Of a stretch of 56,504 nt of DNA, positions 1 through 7,045 are shown piece after piece. Both the position numbers and the translations under genes were made by a program. The DNA is from Thiomargarita sp. Lineage in GTDB: Bacteria; Pseudomonadota; Gammaproteobacteria; Beggiatoales; Beggiatoaceae. The notes beneath the pieces were generated by a model. The model searched no databases. It had not been told where the DNA came from and saw only the letters and a list, made by a program, of their open reading frames with translations. Numbering within the stretch: position 1 is the stretch's first letter; each line of letters starts with the position of its first letter. The stretch covers positions 1 through 56,504 of the forward strand of contig DYPD01000007.1 of assembly GCA_020720115.1 (NCBI GenBank), written 5' to 3'.

Positions 1-2
1 CC

Positions 3-389
3 GCGTTTGCTGGCAAACACATCCTCCTGCCAGTAGACGGCTCGCGCCACAGTGATGTCGCCGCCGCTACGGTGGTGAAATTGGCGAAACAGTCGCAAGC
101 GCCGGTAACTGTCATTGCCGCAAGTGCAGACGCATCCAAACAAGCCGAAGCACAAGCCAATGCCAACCGCATTCAAAATCTGCTCAAACAAGAAGGCGTG
201 GACGCCCGCGCCGAAGTACGCAGCGGTCAGCCGGATGTGGTGATTAGCGAAACCGCCCAGCACTGTCAAGCCGATTTAATCGTCATGGGCAGTCATGGTC
301 GTAGCGGTTTGGGACGTTTGTTGATTGGTAGCGTTTCCGAAAAAGTCATAGGTCAGGCACGTTGCCCGGTACTGGTGGTGAAAGGCTAG
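3..389 (+). CDS. Universal stress protein (UspA family), 5' end outside window
   Basis: The reading frame is already open at the first complete codon, so the N-terminus lies upstream of the window. The visible product starts with GKHILLPVDGS, which is the first beta strand and conserved Asp of the Usp nucleotide-binding fold. It ends with the ATP-binding signature G-2x-G-9x-G-S, seen as GSHGRSGLGRLLIGS, followed by the last strand CPVLVVKG. Proteins of this family bind ATP and modulate stress tolerance in the cytoplasm, usually as dimers; the specific target here is unknown. Because the fold starts only a few residues into the visible part, either little is missing or this is the second domain of a tandem Usp protein. 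A strong terminator follows the stop codon. Confidence 0.9.
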   Translation, partial: AFAGKHILLPVDGSRHSDVAAATVVKLAKQSQAPVTVIAASADASKQAEAQANANRIQNLLKQEGVDARAEVRSGQPDVVISETAQHCQADLIVMGSHGRSGLGRLLIGSVSEKVIGQARCPVLVVKG

Positions 390-415
390 ACTTCTTTTGG
401 CTGGTGCAGTTACCC

Positions 416-450
416 AAACCCCGCCAGATGGCTTGAATCTGGCGGGGTTT
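416..450 (+). terminator. Rho-independent terminator-like hairpin after the Usp gene
   Basis: A perfect 13-bp inverted repeat (AAACCCCGCCAGA / TCTGGCGGGGTTT, 416-428 and 438-450) closes a 9-base loop 26 bases after the Usp stop codon. A modest T-rich run (GTTGTTT) follows. The GC-rich stem flanked by A and T runs is typical of a bidirectional intrinsic terminator. Confidence 0.85.
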
Positions 451-508
451 GTTGTTTGGCAGCGGCACTAAAGAATCGTCAACAATTTGAAAACATCACC
501 CCGCTATG

Positions 509-523
509 CTTCGGCAGGCTCAG
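509..523. repeat. 15-bp copy of the core of a REP-like element
   Basis: The sequence CTTCGGCAGGCTCAG here is identical to 830-844, inside the palindromic element at 807-867. The two copies bracket the duplicated gene fragment at 530-787. The motif resembles the short interspersed CTTCGACAGGCTCAG-type repeats known from many bacterial genomes; assignment to that class is from memory. Confidence 0.6.
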
Positions 524-529
524 CACAAG

Positions 530-787
530 TCACCACCACAGCCGCCTCTTCCCGATACCGCCCCAGCCCCAAATCTTGCGAGTCAGCAAACCCCTCCAAC
601 CAAGCTTCGCTCAAGGCATATTGCTCCGCGACATTGGCTTGTAACATGTTCAAAGCCTCTTGAAACTGCGCCCGTCGTCCCACGCCGTCTAGGTATTGCC
701 AGAAGCCTGCAACGAAGCGCATCGCCTCACCGCTGGCGGTGAACTGTTGTCCGCCTTGTTTGAGTTCTGCAAGCAGGTATTCGGCAG
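530..787 (-). pseudogene. Duplicated 3'-terminal fragment of the DNA-repair-ATPase-like gene
   Basis: About 258 bases match 1460-1717 at a constant offset of 930 with roughly ten mismatches (about 96% identity by eye). In the same frame it encodes the last ~85 residues of the large protein at 1449-4946, including LLAELKQGGQQF and YREEAAVVV. There is no start codon of its own. On the upstream side the frame runs into the REP-like palindrome (807-867), and on the downstream side into a second REP-like piece (509-523), so it is a non-functional remnant or the displaced original 3' end. The BrnT/BrnA module lies between the two copies. Most mismatches are silent or conservative, so either the duplication is recent or the copies are homogenised by recombination. 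Confidence 0.85.
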
Positions 788-806
788 CACATAAGAACGT
801 CGAGAA

Positions 807-867
807 TTTTCCGTTCCCTTCGACAGGCCCTTCGGCAGGCTCAGGGTGGCGCTCAGGGAACGGAAAA
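807..867. repeat. REP-like palindromic element
   Basis: A perfect 13-bp inverted repeat (TTTTCCGTTCCCT 807-819, AGGGAACGGAAAA 855-867) encloses CTTCGACAGGCCCTTCGGCAGG and CTCAGGG motifs. The whole unit can fold into a long hairpin. It abuts the stop codon of the BrnA-like gene at 868 and could serve as its transcription terminator. The motif family is dispersed in many proteobacterial genomes; its copy number in this genome cannot be judged from the window. Confidence 0.7.
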
Positions 868-1137
868 TCAAGCTTTCGGATAATGATGATGTGCCTGCGC
901 ATACAAACGCAATGCAGCATTGATTTTTTGTGTGTAGTCTTGCTGGGTTTTGAACCACGCCAAGGTATCGGCATCTATTTGTAAAGTGACATCAACTAAA
1001 TGCGGCGGTGTCCACCAGTCGGCAGCTTGAAAAAACTTTTCATCCAATGGCGGAATATCGGAAGTATCAATATCCACATCTTCAAGTTGTGCAATCCTAT
1101 TCCAATCGGAGGTATTTTTCGTAGTTGATTCGTTCAT
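868..1137 (-). CDS. brnA: BrnA-like antitoxin
   Basis: An 89-residue acidic protein (start chosen at MNESTTKN, AAAGG about nine bases upstream) that overlaps the 3' end of the BrnT-like gene by 41 bases, the usual toxin-first BrnT/BrnA order. The N-terminal half is acidic (LEDVDIDTSDIPPLDEKFF), and the C-terminal half VTLQIDADTLAWFKTQ...YTQKINAALRLY is a ribbon-helix-helix-like DNA-binding segment. In this family the antitoxin neutralises the BrnT ribonuclease and represses the shared promoter. An alternative start 45 bases upstream would add 15 residues. The pair lies between two copies of a gene fragment, suggesting mobility. Confidence 0.8.
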   Translation of the reverse strand: MNESTTKNTSDWNRIAQLEDVDIDTSDIPPLDEKFFQAADWWTPPHLVDVTLQIDADTLAWFKTQQDYTQKINAALRLYAQAHHHYPKA

Positions 1138-1381
1138 ATTTGAGTGCCTTTCGTAGTGAAATAATTCTGATGGTTTCTTCATCAGATTGTGAAAATATTA
1201 AGGTCACGACATAGCCGCGTAACATACCTATGCCTATCCAACGATCTTCGCCGTAATCTTCGCGTTTATCTAATGCGGTTAATAACGGCAAATTGAAAAT
1301 TTCAGCGGCATCATGGAAGCTGAAACCCTGTTTACGCAGGTTGATTTGATTCTTATTTTCGTCCCATTCAAAGCGCATCAA
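1097..1381 (-). CDS. brnT: BrnT-family ribonuclease toxin
   Basis: A 94-residue protein beginning MMRFEWDENKNQINLRKQG, the hallmark N-terminus of BrnT toxins (F-x-W-D-x-x-K-x-x-x-N-x-x-K-H/Q-G). It continues with DAAEIFNLP, a DRWIGIGML segment, and IISLRKALKYERINYEKY near the end, which carries the conserved Arg and Tyr residues of the RelE-like fold. BrnT cleaves RNA and arrests growth until bound by BrnA, encoded next with a 41-base overlap. The ATG at 1378 is an alternative start. The cassette separates the large ATPase-like gene from the displaced copy of its 3' end. Confidence 0.88.
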   Translation of the reverse strand: MMRFEWDENKNQINLRKQGFSFHDAAEIFNLPLLTALDKREDYGEDRWIGIGMLRGYVVTLIFSQSDEETIRIISLRKALKYERINYEKYLRLE

Positions 1382-1448
1382 TCATTCTCTGCCATTCTGT
1401 GAGAATTTGGGTTTTATTCGCTACTCAAAATATAGCACAAACGCATCA

Positions 1449-4400
1449 TCAGCCCGTCATCACCACCACAGCCGCCTCTTCTCGATACCGCCCCAGCCCC
1501 AAATCTTGCGAGTCAGCAAACCCCTCCAACCAAGCTTCGCTCAAGGCATATTGCTCCGCGACATTGGCTTGTAACACGTTCAAAGCCTCTTGAAACTGCG
1601 CCCGTCGTCCCTCGCCGTCTAGGTGTTGCCAAAAGCCTGCAACGAAGCGCATGGCTTCACCGCTGGCGGTGAACTGTTGTCCGCCTTGTTTGAGTTCTGC
1701 AAGCAGGCATTCGGCGGCTTGTATGAAGCTTACATTGTTGAAGGCATGTAGTTGATATTGCTCAATAAATAACCCAATTTCCCGCGCCAAGCTGTTCCGT
1801 AACCGCAGCGCATATTCTAACCCGCTGCCGTCAAATAACTGCTGTAAATCATTGAGGTTTTTGGCGGATAGCAGCCAGTTTTGCGCTTCACTGTCTTCGG
1901 GCTGCATTGCCCAAAAAAGCTGCGCTAAGGCGCGGGTGGCGGGTGCGTAGCGCAACAAGCCGGCGCTTTTGTACAGCTTGAGTACGGCGCTGAGGATTTG
2001 TGCGGCATCCACATCATGCACGCCGCGTTCGTAGCCTTCGTCGTAGCGATCCGTAGCGAACTCGCGCACCCGCTTGACTAAACCATCGCTCAAGGCGGCG
2101 GCATTGATTTTTGCTGCCCACTCAGCATCGTTTAGGCTGGCAAAAAACACTTCGGCTGCCAAATATTCAGCGCGATATACCTGTGCAGTTTCTGAGGCTA
2201 GATTTTGCGTCCAATAGGCTTGCAAGGCGTTGAGTGGTTCGTCTTCAAGGTCTTGGAAAAAGTCGGTGCCGGTTAAGTGCAGCGCCAGGCGTAAGCCATT
2301 GTCAGTTTCGCGGGGTAATAGGGTTAAATCCAGGGCTTGGGTATTGACGCTGAAACTGTGCTTGCCAAGCTGAATCACTGCGCCGCCGTCGCTGAAAATT
2401 TCTTGGCGGTCACGCAGTTCGCGTCCGGCTTGATCGCGGGCGCTTTTTAAGCGTGATTCGAGATCGCCCGCTCGCACCGCGTCGCCGATGGCGTACAGTT
2501 GCGCAATGCTGTCGCGGACTTTTTGCACCATCGCATCGGCGGCAAAATAGGCATTTTGTGCGTCTAAGTTGTCAAAACTGGCTAAACGGCGGCTCACGCC
2601 TTGCAAAATGCGCGTAGCGGCGTTGTTGAGATTAAGCGCACGGCGCTGGCGTTCTTCCAGCAGGCTTTGTTTGCGGCTTTCAAAGTGGGCGTAGACGGCT
2701 TCGCGTTGTTCGGTAATTTGTAGCAAGAAGTCATCAAATTCATTGAAACGGCTTTCTAGTTCCTCTAATTGCACCAATAAGCGTGACAGTTGTTCTTCGG
2801 TTTTTTCTGGTGTATCGGCAAGATTTAAAGCACTGGTCACGCTTTGCGAGAACAATTTGAATTGTGCGCCAAATTCAGCAGTGGCTTCAGTAGAACCTAA
2901 AGCTTTACGTTTTAAGGCTAATTCGGCTTTGGCGCGGTTGAGTTTGGCATAGACTTCGGCAATGTCTTCAAGGATGCGGGTGCGGGATGCGCTATCTTCA
3001 ATGTGTAAATCATTTAAGACTTGGGTAAGCAACTCTAAGCCGCTGCTGGTTTCATTTAAGGCGCTTTCCAGGCTCTCTACTTCTAAGGTTTTGCTTAGAT
3101 TTTCAATGCGGGCAAGATGGGTGTCTAGTTGAGCATGATAGGGCGCAAAAGCATCCTGTTTAAGCATGTAGGCAACCGTTGCACGGCTGAGTTCTTCAAA
3201 CACAGCGACCACTTGCTGCTCAAGTTTTTCCAGCCGAGGCAAATCCAGATAACGCAATTCGCGCAGGCTGATGAGATGTCCGCGTTGCGAGCGCACTTGG
3301 GTCAAATGCTGCACATAGTCAGCAATGTCGTGCCAACCGCTGCGTTTTGCCACCGCTTGCAGCAGGTGTTGCTGTGTTTGTTGCGCTTGCGCTAAAGCCG
3401 CATCTGCTTGTTTACGCAGGCTTTGTACCTTTTCAAACTCATCAATAATGAGTTCGGCGTTGTCCAGCACCGTGCGAAATAGTGTGTGTAAATTGCCGAC
3501 TTCGGCATGTTCTAGCCAATGAAAAGCGTCCAGCACGCGATTGGTAGCAGCGATGAGTTGCTCATACATCGCCCGCGTCGGGCTTTGCTCATCAATCAGG
3601 CGCTTCACGCTGTAGGCTTCTGCCAGCCCGCGCACCAGCTCGGCATTACCGATTTTGGCAACAAAAGACCCGTCAGTCGGGGTTTGCGCGGCAAATTCGT
3701 CGCTCATGTACGGCGTTTGCCAGATTTGCATCGGATGCACCTTGCTTGGGGCATCGTTATCAGCGCGAAACACGGTCATGCGACCCTCATCAAAAATAGA
3801 ATAGCCATGACAAATCAAGGGATTCTGTACTTCTTTGCGAATCAAGTTATAAGATAAAAGAGCAAATTTACCCGCCTGCGGCTCAAAAAAACTGTACAGC
3901 ACATCTTCGCCGTTGGGCGCCCGCAACATGCCCTTGTAAGTCATTTCTGCCAGGTGCGGCTCGTCAAAAATCTTAGTTTCACCGGTTTGCAAATAATAAC
4001 CGCCAGGAAAAATAATCCCCTGATCTTCTGGCAATGTGATGCAGGCGCGACCTATAGCATCAATACGCTTTACCTTTTCAATCAATGGATTAAATATCAG
4101 ATAACGCCAGTTGCTTTCCTTGTAGGGGCGGATTTTTAATAGAATCAACTTGCCTACTTCAGCGTATTCAATCTGCGCATCCGCCAGCGATTGATTCGGA
4201 TCATCCACCGCTTCTTCATAAATCCCCTGCCCGGTACTGGTGTTATTTTCAATTTTGACCGTCAGACTACCGCCCACAGTTTCAACAAAAACCCTTTCTA
4301 AAATAGAAACATGCGGATGAATACCCAGCACATGCTGGTCGCGGGTGGTGGGCATCCAGTTAAAATCATGCGCAGCGGGAAACACATTGTCCTTCTCGCC

Positions 4401-4946
4401 GCGATGGTCAATATAGCTGACCTGTCCCTGCGCATTGATTGCCCAGCGGAACACCCGCACGTCGGTAAACCTTTGCCCAATCTGAAACACCGCCAACCGC
4501 TTGCCGTGAATGCGGCGCAAATACAACAGCTTGGCATCCTTGTAATAACGATATAACTCTTTGAAATCACGAATAAATTGCGCATCACCTAAAAAGCTCT
4601 CGGCGAGCGGCACCGGCGCGTATTCAAAGCCCTCTTCTGTCTGCTCAATGCGGTGCAGGCTAAACACATCACTGACTTCAATTTCGCTACGCATCCCCAC
4701 AAACAGGTTGTAGCCAAACAGTATCAGGTTGCCAAATTCTTTGATGTCACGCGGTACGCAGTTGTTTTCAGTGCGAATGCGCGTGCGCCCAATGACTTGC
4801 ATTTGGGTGTTGCCAAACACCGCCAGGCGCTTTTGATTCAAGGTATTGAGTTTATCTGCCAGCAAGCGGCTTTGTTCTGCCAAGCGGGCGCGGATGATTT
4901 CATAAGCACCGCCGCTGTCGAGTTGTTCTGGGGTCTTGTCGGTCAT
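1449..4946 (-). CDS. DUF3686-type DNA-repair-ATPase-like protein, apparently lacking its ATPase domain
   Basis: A 1165-residue cytoplasmic protein. Roughly residues 1-450 match the DUF3686 type found in so-called DNA repair ATPases: a beta-rich region with NTQMQVIGRTRIRTENN and repeated strands such as YLRRIHGKRLAVFQIG. Residues ~470-900 are predicted coiled coil with many Leu, Glu, Gln and Arg. Residues ~930-1165 are helical. In full-length relatives I expect a C-terminal AAA ATPase with a P-loop, but no GxxxxGK(S/T) motif occurs anywhere in this product. The frame stops just after YREEAAVVV, exactly where the duplicated copy at 530-787 also loses similarity. I infer that the gene is 3'-truncated and that the true continuation was lost during the rearrangement that placed brnTA beside it. 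Whether the remnant functions is unknown. It lies 27 bases downstream of the TumE-like gene in a minus-strand run with sohB. Confidence 0.6.
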   Translation of the reverse strand: MTDKTPEQLDSGGAYEIIRARLAEQSRLLADKLNTLNQKRLAVFGNTQMQVIGRTRIRTENNCVPRDIKEFGNLILFGYNLFVGMRSEIEVSDVFSLHRIEQTEEGFEYAPVPLAESFLGDAQFIRDFKELYRYYKDAKLLYLRRIHGKRLAVFQIGQRFTDVRVFRWAINAQGQVSYIDHRGEKDNVFPAAHDFNWMPTTRDQHVLGIHPHVSILERVFVETVGGSLTVKIENNTSTGQGIYEEAVDDPNQSLADAQIEYAEVGKLILLKIRPYKESNWRYLIFNPLIEKVKRIDAIGRACITLPEDQGIIFPGGYYLQTGETKIFDEPHLAEMTYKGMLRAPNGEDVLYSFFEPQAGKFALLSYNLIRKEVQNPLICHGYSIFDEGRMTVFRADNDAPSKVHPMQIWQTPYMSDEFAAQTPTDGSFVAKIGNAELVRGLAEAYSVKRLIDEQSPTRAMYEQLIAATNRVLDAFHWLEHAEVGNLHTLFRTVLDNAELIIDEFEKVQSLRKQADAALAQAQQTQQHLLQAVAKRSGWHDIADYVQHLTQVRSQRGHLISLRELRYLDLPRLEKLEQQVVAVFEELSRATVAYMLKQDAFAPYHAQLDTHLARIENLSKTLEVESLESALNETSSGLELLTQVLNDLHIEDSASRTRILEDIAEVYAKLNRAKAELALKRKALGSTEATAEFGAQFKLFSQSVTSALNLADTPEKTEEQLSRLLVQLEELESRFNEFDDFLLQITEQREAVYAHFESRKQSLLEERQRRALNLNNAATRILQGVSRRLASFDNLDAQNAYFAADAMVQKVRDSIAQLYAIGDAVRAGDLESRLKSARDQAGRELRDRQEIFSDGGAVIQLGKHSFSVNTQALDLTLLPRETDNGLRLALHLTGTDFFQDLEDEPLNALQAYWTQNLASETAQVYRAEYLAAEVFFASLNDAEWAAKINAAALSDGLVKRVREFATDRYDEGYERGVHDVDAAQILSAVLKLYKSAGLLRYAPATRALAQLFWAMQPEDSEAQNWLLSAKNLNDLQQLFDGSGLEYALRLRNSLAREIGLFIEQYQLHAFNNVSFIQAAECLLAELKQGGQQFTASGEAMRFVAGFWQHLDGEGRRAQFQEALNVLQANVAEQYALSEAWLEGFADSQDLGLGRYREEAAVVVMTG
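1460..1717. repeat. Second copy of the ~258-bp direct repeat
   Basis: This is the in-gene partner of 530-787: same orientation, constant offset of 930 bases, about ten differences. It lies at the very 3' end of the large ATPase-like gene. Together the copies form a direct repeat of about 258 bp around a ~670-bp interval that carries brnT and brnA. Confidence 0.85.
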
Positions 4947-4973
4947 GAGGATACCTGCTGGTTTTGTACGAAA

Positions 4974-5330
4974 TTATGCTTTGAATAAAGCAGCAATTTC
5001 GGCAAAGAGGGTTGTTAAATCACCGCCTAAAGAATGCGTCACAGTTTCAATATTGTTTTGCATCACATGTTTATGGTGTGGATAAGTCGCAATATCAGAC
5101 CAATGCGGCGCATTATCCCAACGACAAATTAACCCCCCTGATTCATCTTGCCAATGATACGCATACTTAAAAGTGCTTTCACCCAACACAATTTGTTTGA
5201 TATGTAAAATGCTGGAATCCTTAAACAGCACTTGGGCTTTTAGACGAAAATTAGCCCCCTCTTGATCATAAGCTTGAATTTCAAAAGAAGCTATGATTTC
5301 CTGATATTGCTTCAATAGATCAAGCAACAT
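4974..5330 (-). CDS. tumE: TumE-family (DUF6516) toxin-like protein
   Basis: A 118-residue protein with the pattern of the TumE/DUF6516 family: an internal YAYHWQDESGGLICRWDNAPHW block followed by a DIATYPHHKHV motif, and a C-terminal helix ending in IAALFKA. The family is annotated as the toxin of TumE-TumA type II modules; the biochemical activity is not firmly known to me. It overlaps the upstream partner gene (5320-5610) by 11 bases, consistent with coupled translation, and is followed by the large ATPase-like gene. Recognition is by motif memory without a search. Confidence 0.65.
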   Translation of the reverse strand: MLLDLLKQYQEIIASFEIQAYDQEGANFRLKAQVLFKDSSILHIKQIVLGESTFKYAYHWQDESGGLICRWDNAPHWSDIATYPHHKHVMQNNIETVTHSLGGDLTTLFAEIAALFKA

Positions 5331-5610
5331 TTTTAACTTCTCGCAAACAATTTTTCCACCAGTCTAAAGCAGATTGCGCATATTCCCAATCTAATAAGTC
5401 ATCTTCTAAAGAAAAGTTCTCGGTTTGATTGGGGGTTGCTTGCTGCATTGCTGATAAAGAGTGGCTGTATTTTTTCTCAAATAAAGCACATTCAGCTTGA
5501 TAACGAGAAATTTTAGTTAATGCCTGTAATACCAAATGTTCACGCACAATAGTCTGTTCTGTTTGTGAGGTTTTTTTTAGAGCATCTTTAATAGTAGAGG
5601 TTTGTTGCAT
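5320..5610 (-). CDS. tumA: TumA-like antitoxin
   Basis: A 96-residue acidic helical protein. Its most recognisable stretch is ENFSLEDDLLDWEYA followed by LDWWKNCLREV, an E-D-D-x-x-D-W-E pattern I associate with partners of TumE-family toxins. An AAGGA element precedes the ATG at a normal distance. It starts 17 bases after the sohB stop codon and overlaps the toxin gene by 11 bases, so the pair is probably read through from sohB or from a promoter inside it. No helix-turn-helix is evident, so autoregulation cannot be inferred. Confidence 0.55.
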   Translation of the reverse strand: MQQTSTIKDALKKTSQTEQTIVREHLVLQALTKISRYQAECALFEKKYSHSLSAMQQATPNQTENFSLEDDLLDWEYAQSALDWWKNCLREVKNVA

Positions 5611-5626
5611 CGCTATTGAGTTCCTT

Positions 5627-6691
5627 TCAGGGTAAGATGGATAACAGCAAGCGATCTAAACTGCTGCGCACTTGAATACCCATTTTTTCTAACAGGCTAT
5701 GATGTTCTTTATAAGTAACTTCATACAAATCTGCGTATTGCGCAGCTTGCAATAAGTAATCATCACTGGTCAGCAGTTCATCTACCAATTGCTGGCTTTG
5801 TGCATGGATACCGTACCAGTGTTCTCCGGTAGCTAATAATTCTAAGTTTAATTGCGGGCGAAACTGCAAAATATGTTGCTTGAATAATTCATGCGTTTCT
5901 TCAATTTCGGCTTTGAATTTTTCCCGTCCAGCGTCGGTATTTTCACCAAACAGACTCAGGGTGCGTTTATATTCTCCGGCAGTGATTTGTTCATAATCAA
6001 TGTCGTGTTTCTTTAATAAACGATGGAAGTTGGGTAATTGTGCCAGTACCCCAATAGAACCCACCACTGCAAAAGGGGCGGCAATGATTTTATGTGCCAC
6101 GCACGCCATCATGTAACCACCGCTGGCGGCTACCTTATCTACTGCGACGGTTAAACGTAAGCCTTTGTCTCGAATGCGCTTTAATTGTGAAGCGGCGAGT
6201 CCGTAGCTATGCACCAAGCCGCCTGGACTTTCCAGTCGTACCAGTACCTCGTCTTCTAATTCTGGCTTGGCAGCGGTGAGAATGGCGGTGATTTCTATGC
6301 GCAATGCTTCTACTCCAGAAGCCCGCATATCGCCATCAAAATTCAATACAAACACTCGGCGCCGAGGAGGTTCTACAGGTATTGTCGTGCTATCAGCCGT
6401 TCTATTTTTGGCGTGTTCTTTTGCTTGGGCTTTTTGGGCTTTGAGTTTGGCTTTTTCTTCACGTTTTTCTTGTTTTTGTTGCAGCTTCAAAGTGCTTGCA
6501 TCGAGAATGCTGTGCTCTAAGGTTTGGCGATAGTGTTTGAAGCGAGCGCCTAAATCAGTGACATGCAGTTCGCCTTCTTCTTCGCGTTGACGGGAGGCAA
6601 AAAACACGCTGACACCAATGACCGAAATAATGGCAATGGTTAAGGTCAGAGTTTTGGCAAAAAATAAACCATAGTTGTATAGAAATTCCAC
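5627..6691 (-). CDS. sohB: Inner-membrane serine peptidase SohB (S49 family)
   Basis: A 354-residue S49 peptidase related to signal peptide peptidase SppA. The GTG start at 6691 is preferred: it has AAGGA upstream and gives VEFLYNYGLFFAKTLTLT, matching the start and length (~349) of E. coli SohB; an upstream ATG at 6745 would add 18 unlikely residues. One N-terminal membrane helix (about residues 8-30) is followed by a Lys/Glu/Ala-rich linker with EKREEKAKLK. The protease domain shows RVFVLNFDGDM, the nucleophile context KVAASGGYMMAC and the general-base region around AGEYKRTLSLFGE. It probably digests membrane peptides or misfolded segments on the periplasmic side. The TumA/TumE genes follow at 17 bases. 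Confidence 0.93.
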   Translation of the reverse strand: MEFLYNYGLFFAKTLTLTIAIISVIGVSVFFASRQREEEGELHVTDLGARFKHYRQTLEHSILDASTLKLQQKQEKREEKAKLKAQKAQAKEHAKNRTADSTTIPVEPPRRRVFVLNFDGDMRASGVEALRIEITAILTAAKPELEDEVLVRLESPGGLVHSYGLAASQLKRIRDKGLRLTVAVDKVAASGGYMMACVAHKIIAAPFAVVGSIGVLAQLPNFHRLLKKHDIDYEQITAGEYKRTLSLFGENTDAGREKFKAEIEETHELFKQHILQFRPQLNLELLATGEHWYGIHAQSQQLVDELLTSDDYLLQAAQYADLYEVTYKEHHSLLEKMGIQVRSSLDRLLLSILP

Positions 6692-7045
6692 TGAATTGTC
6701 CTTAATATATGAGTTGTATAGAAGAATCATCTGGATTTTTAGCATAGCTAATCTATTATTGCTTGCTTAAATTACACAGATAAAATACCTGATGAGACAT
6801 GAGTGCAGCTTTGTATGGGTAAGGCTGATTGCTGCAAATGTCGAGCATTTTCTGTATTTTTTATGCTACTTATTTGATATATCATAACCACTTTTAGACA
6901 TTTGCCGGAACAAATGTAGCCAAAATCGCTGCTTTGGTTTTGTCACAAGTGTCTAAAACTAACCGCCAGCGTTACGGGATATGCCTGTAAAACAGCTACT
7001 TAAATGACTTAACGCCTTGATGTTTACCGAAAATGAGATGATTGC
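6692..7045. other. 354-bp divergent intergenic region between sohB and ileS
   Basis: No credible gene. It must carry the promoters of sohB (minus) and ileS (plus). The visible structure is an imperfect 15-bp inverted repeat (6890-6904 and 6946-6960, 13 of 15 matching). Inside its left half is a short perfect hairpin (ACATTTG at 6898-6904, CAAATGT at 6911-6917). AT-rich stretches at 6850-6890 could serve as promoter elements, but I cannot assign -35/-10 boxes with confidence. Confidence 0.5.

Noticed and set aside
456-984. Plus-strand open frames across 456-984
   Set aside because: They run antisense to the duplicated gene fragment and the REP-like element, have no ribosome binding site, and their translations are low-complexity Pro/Ser/Arg-rich.
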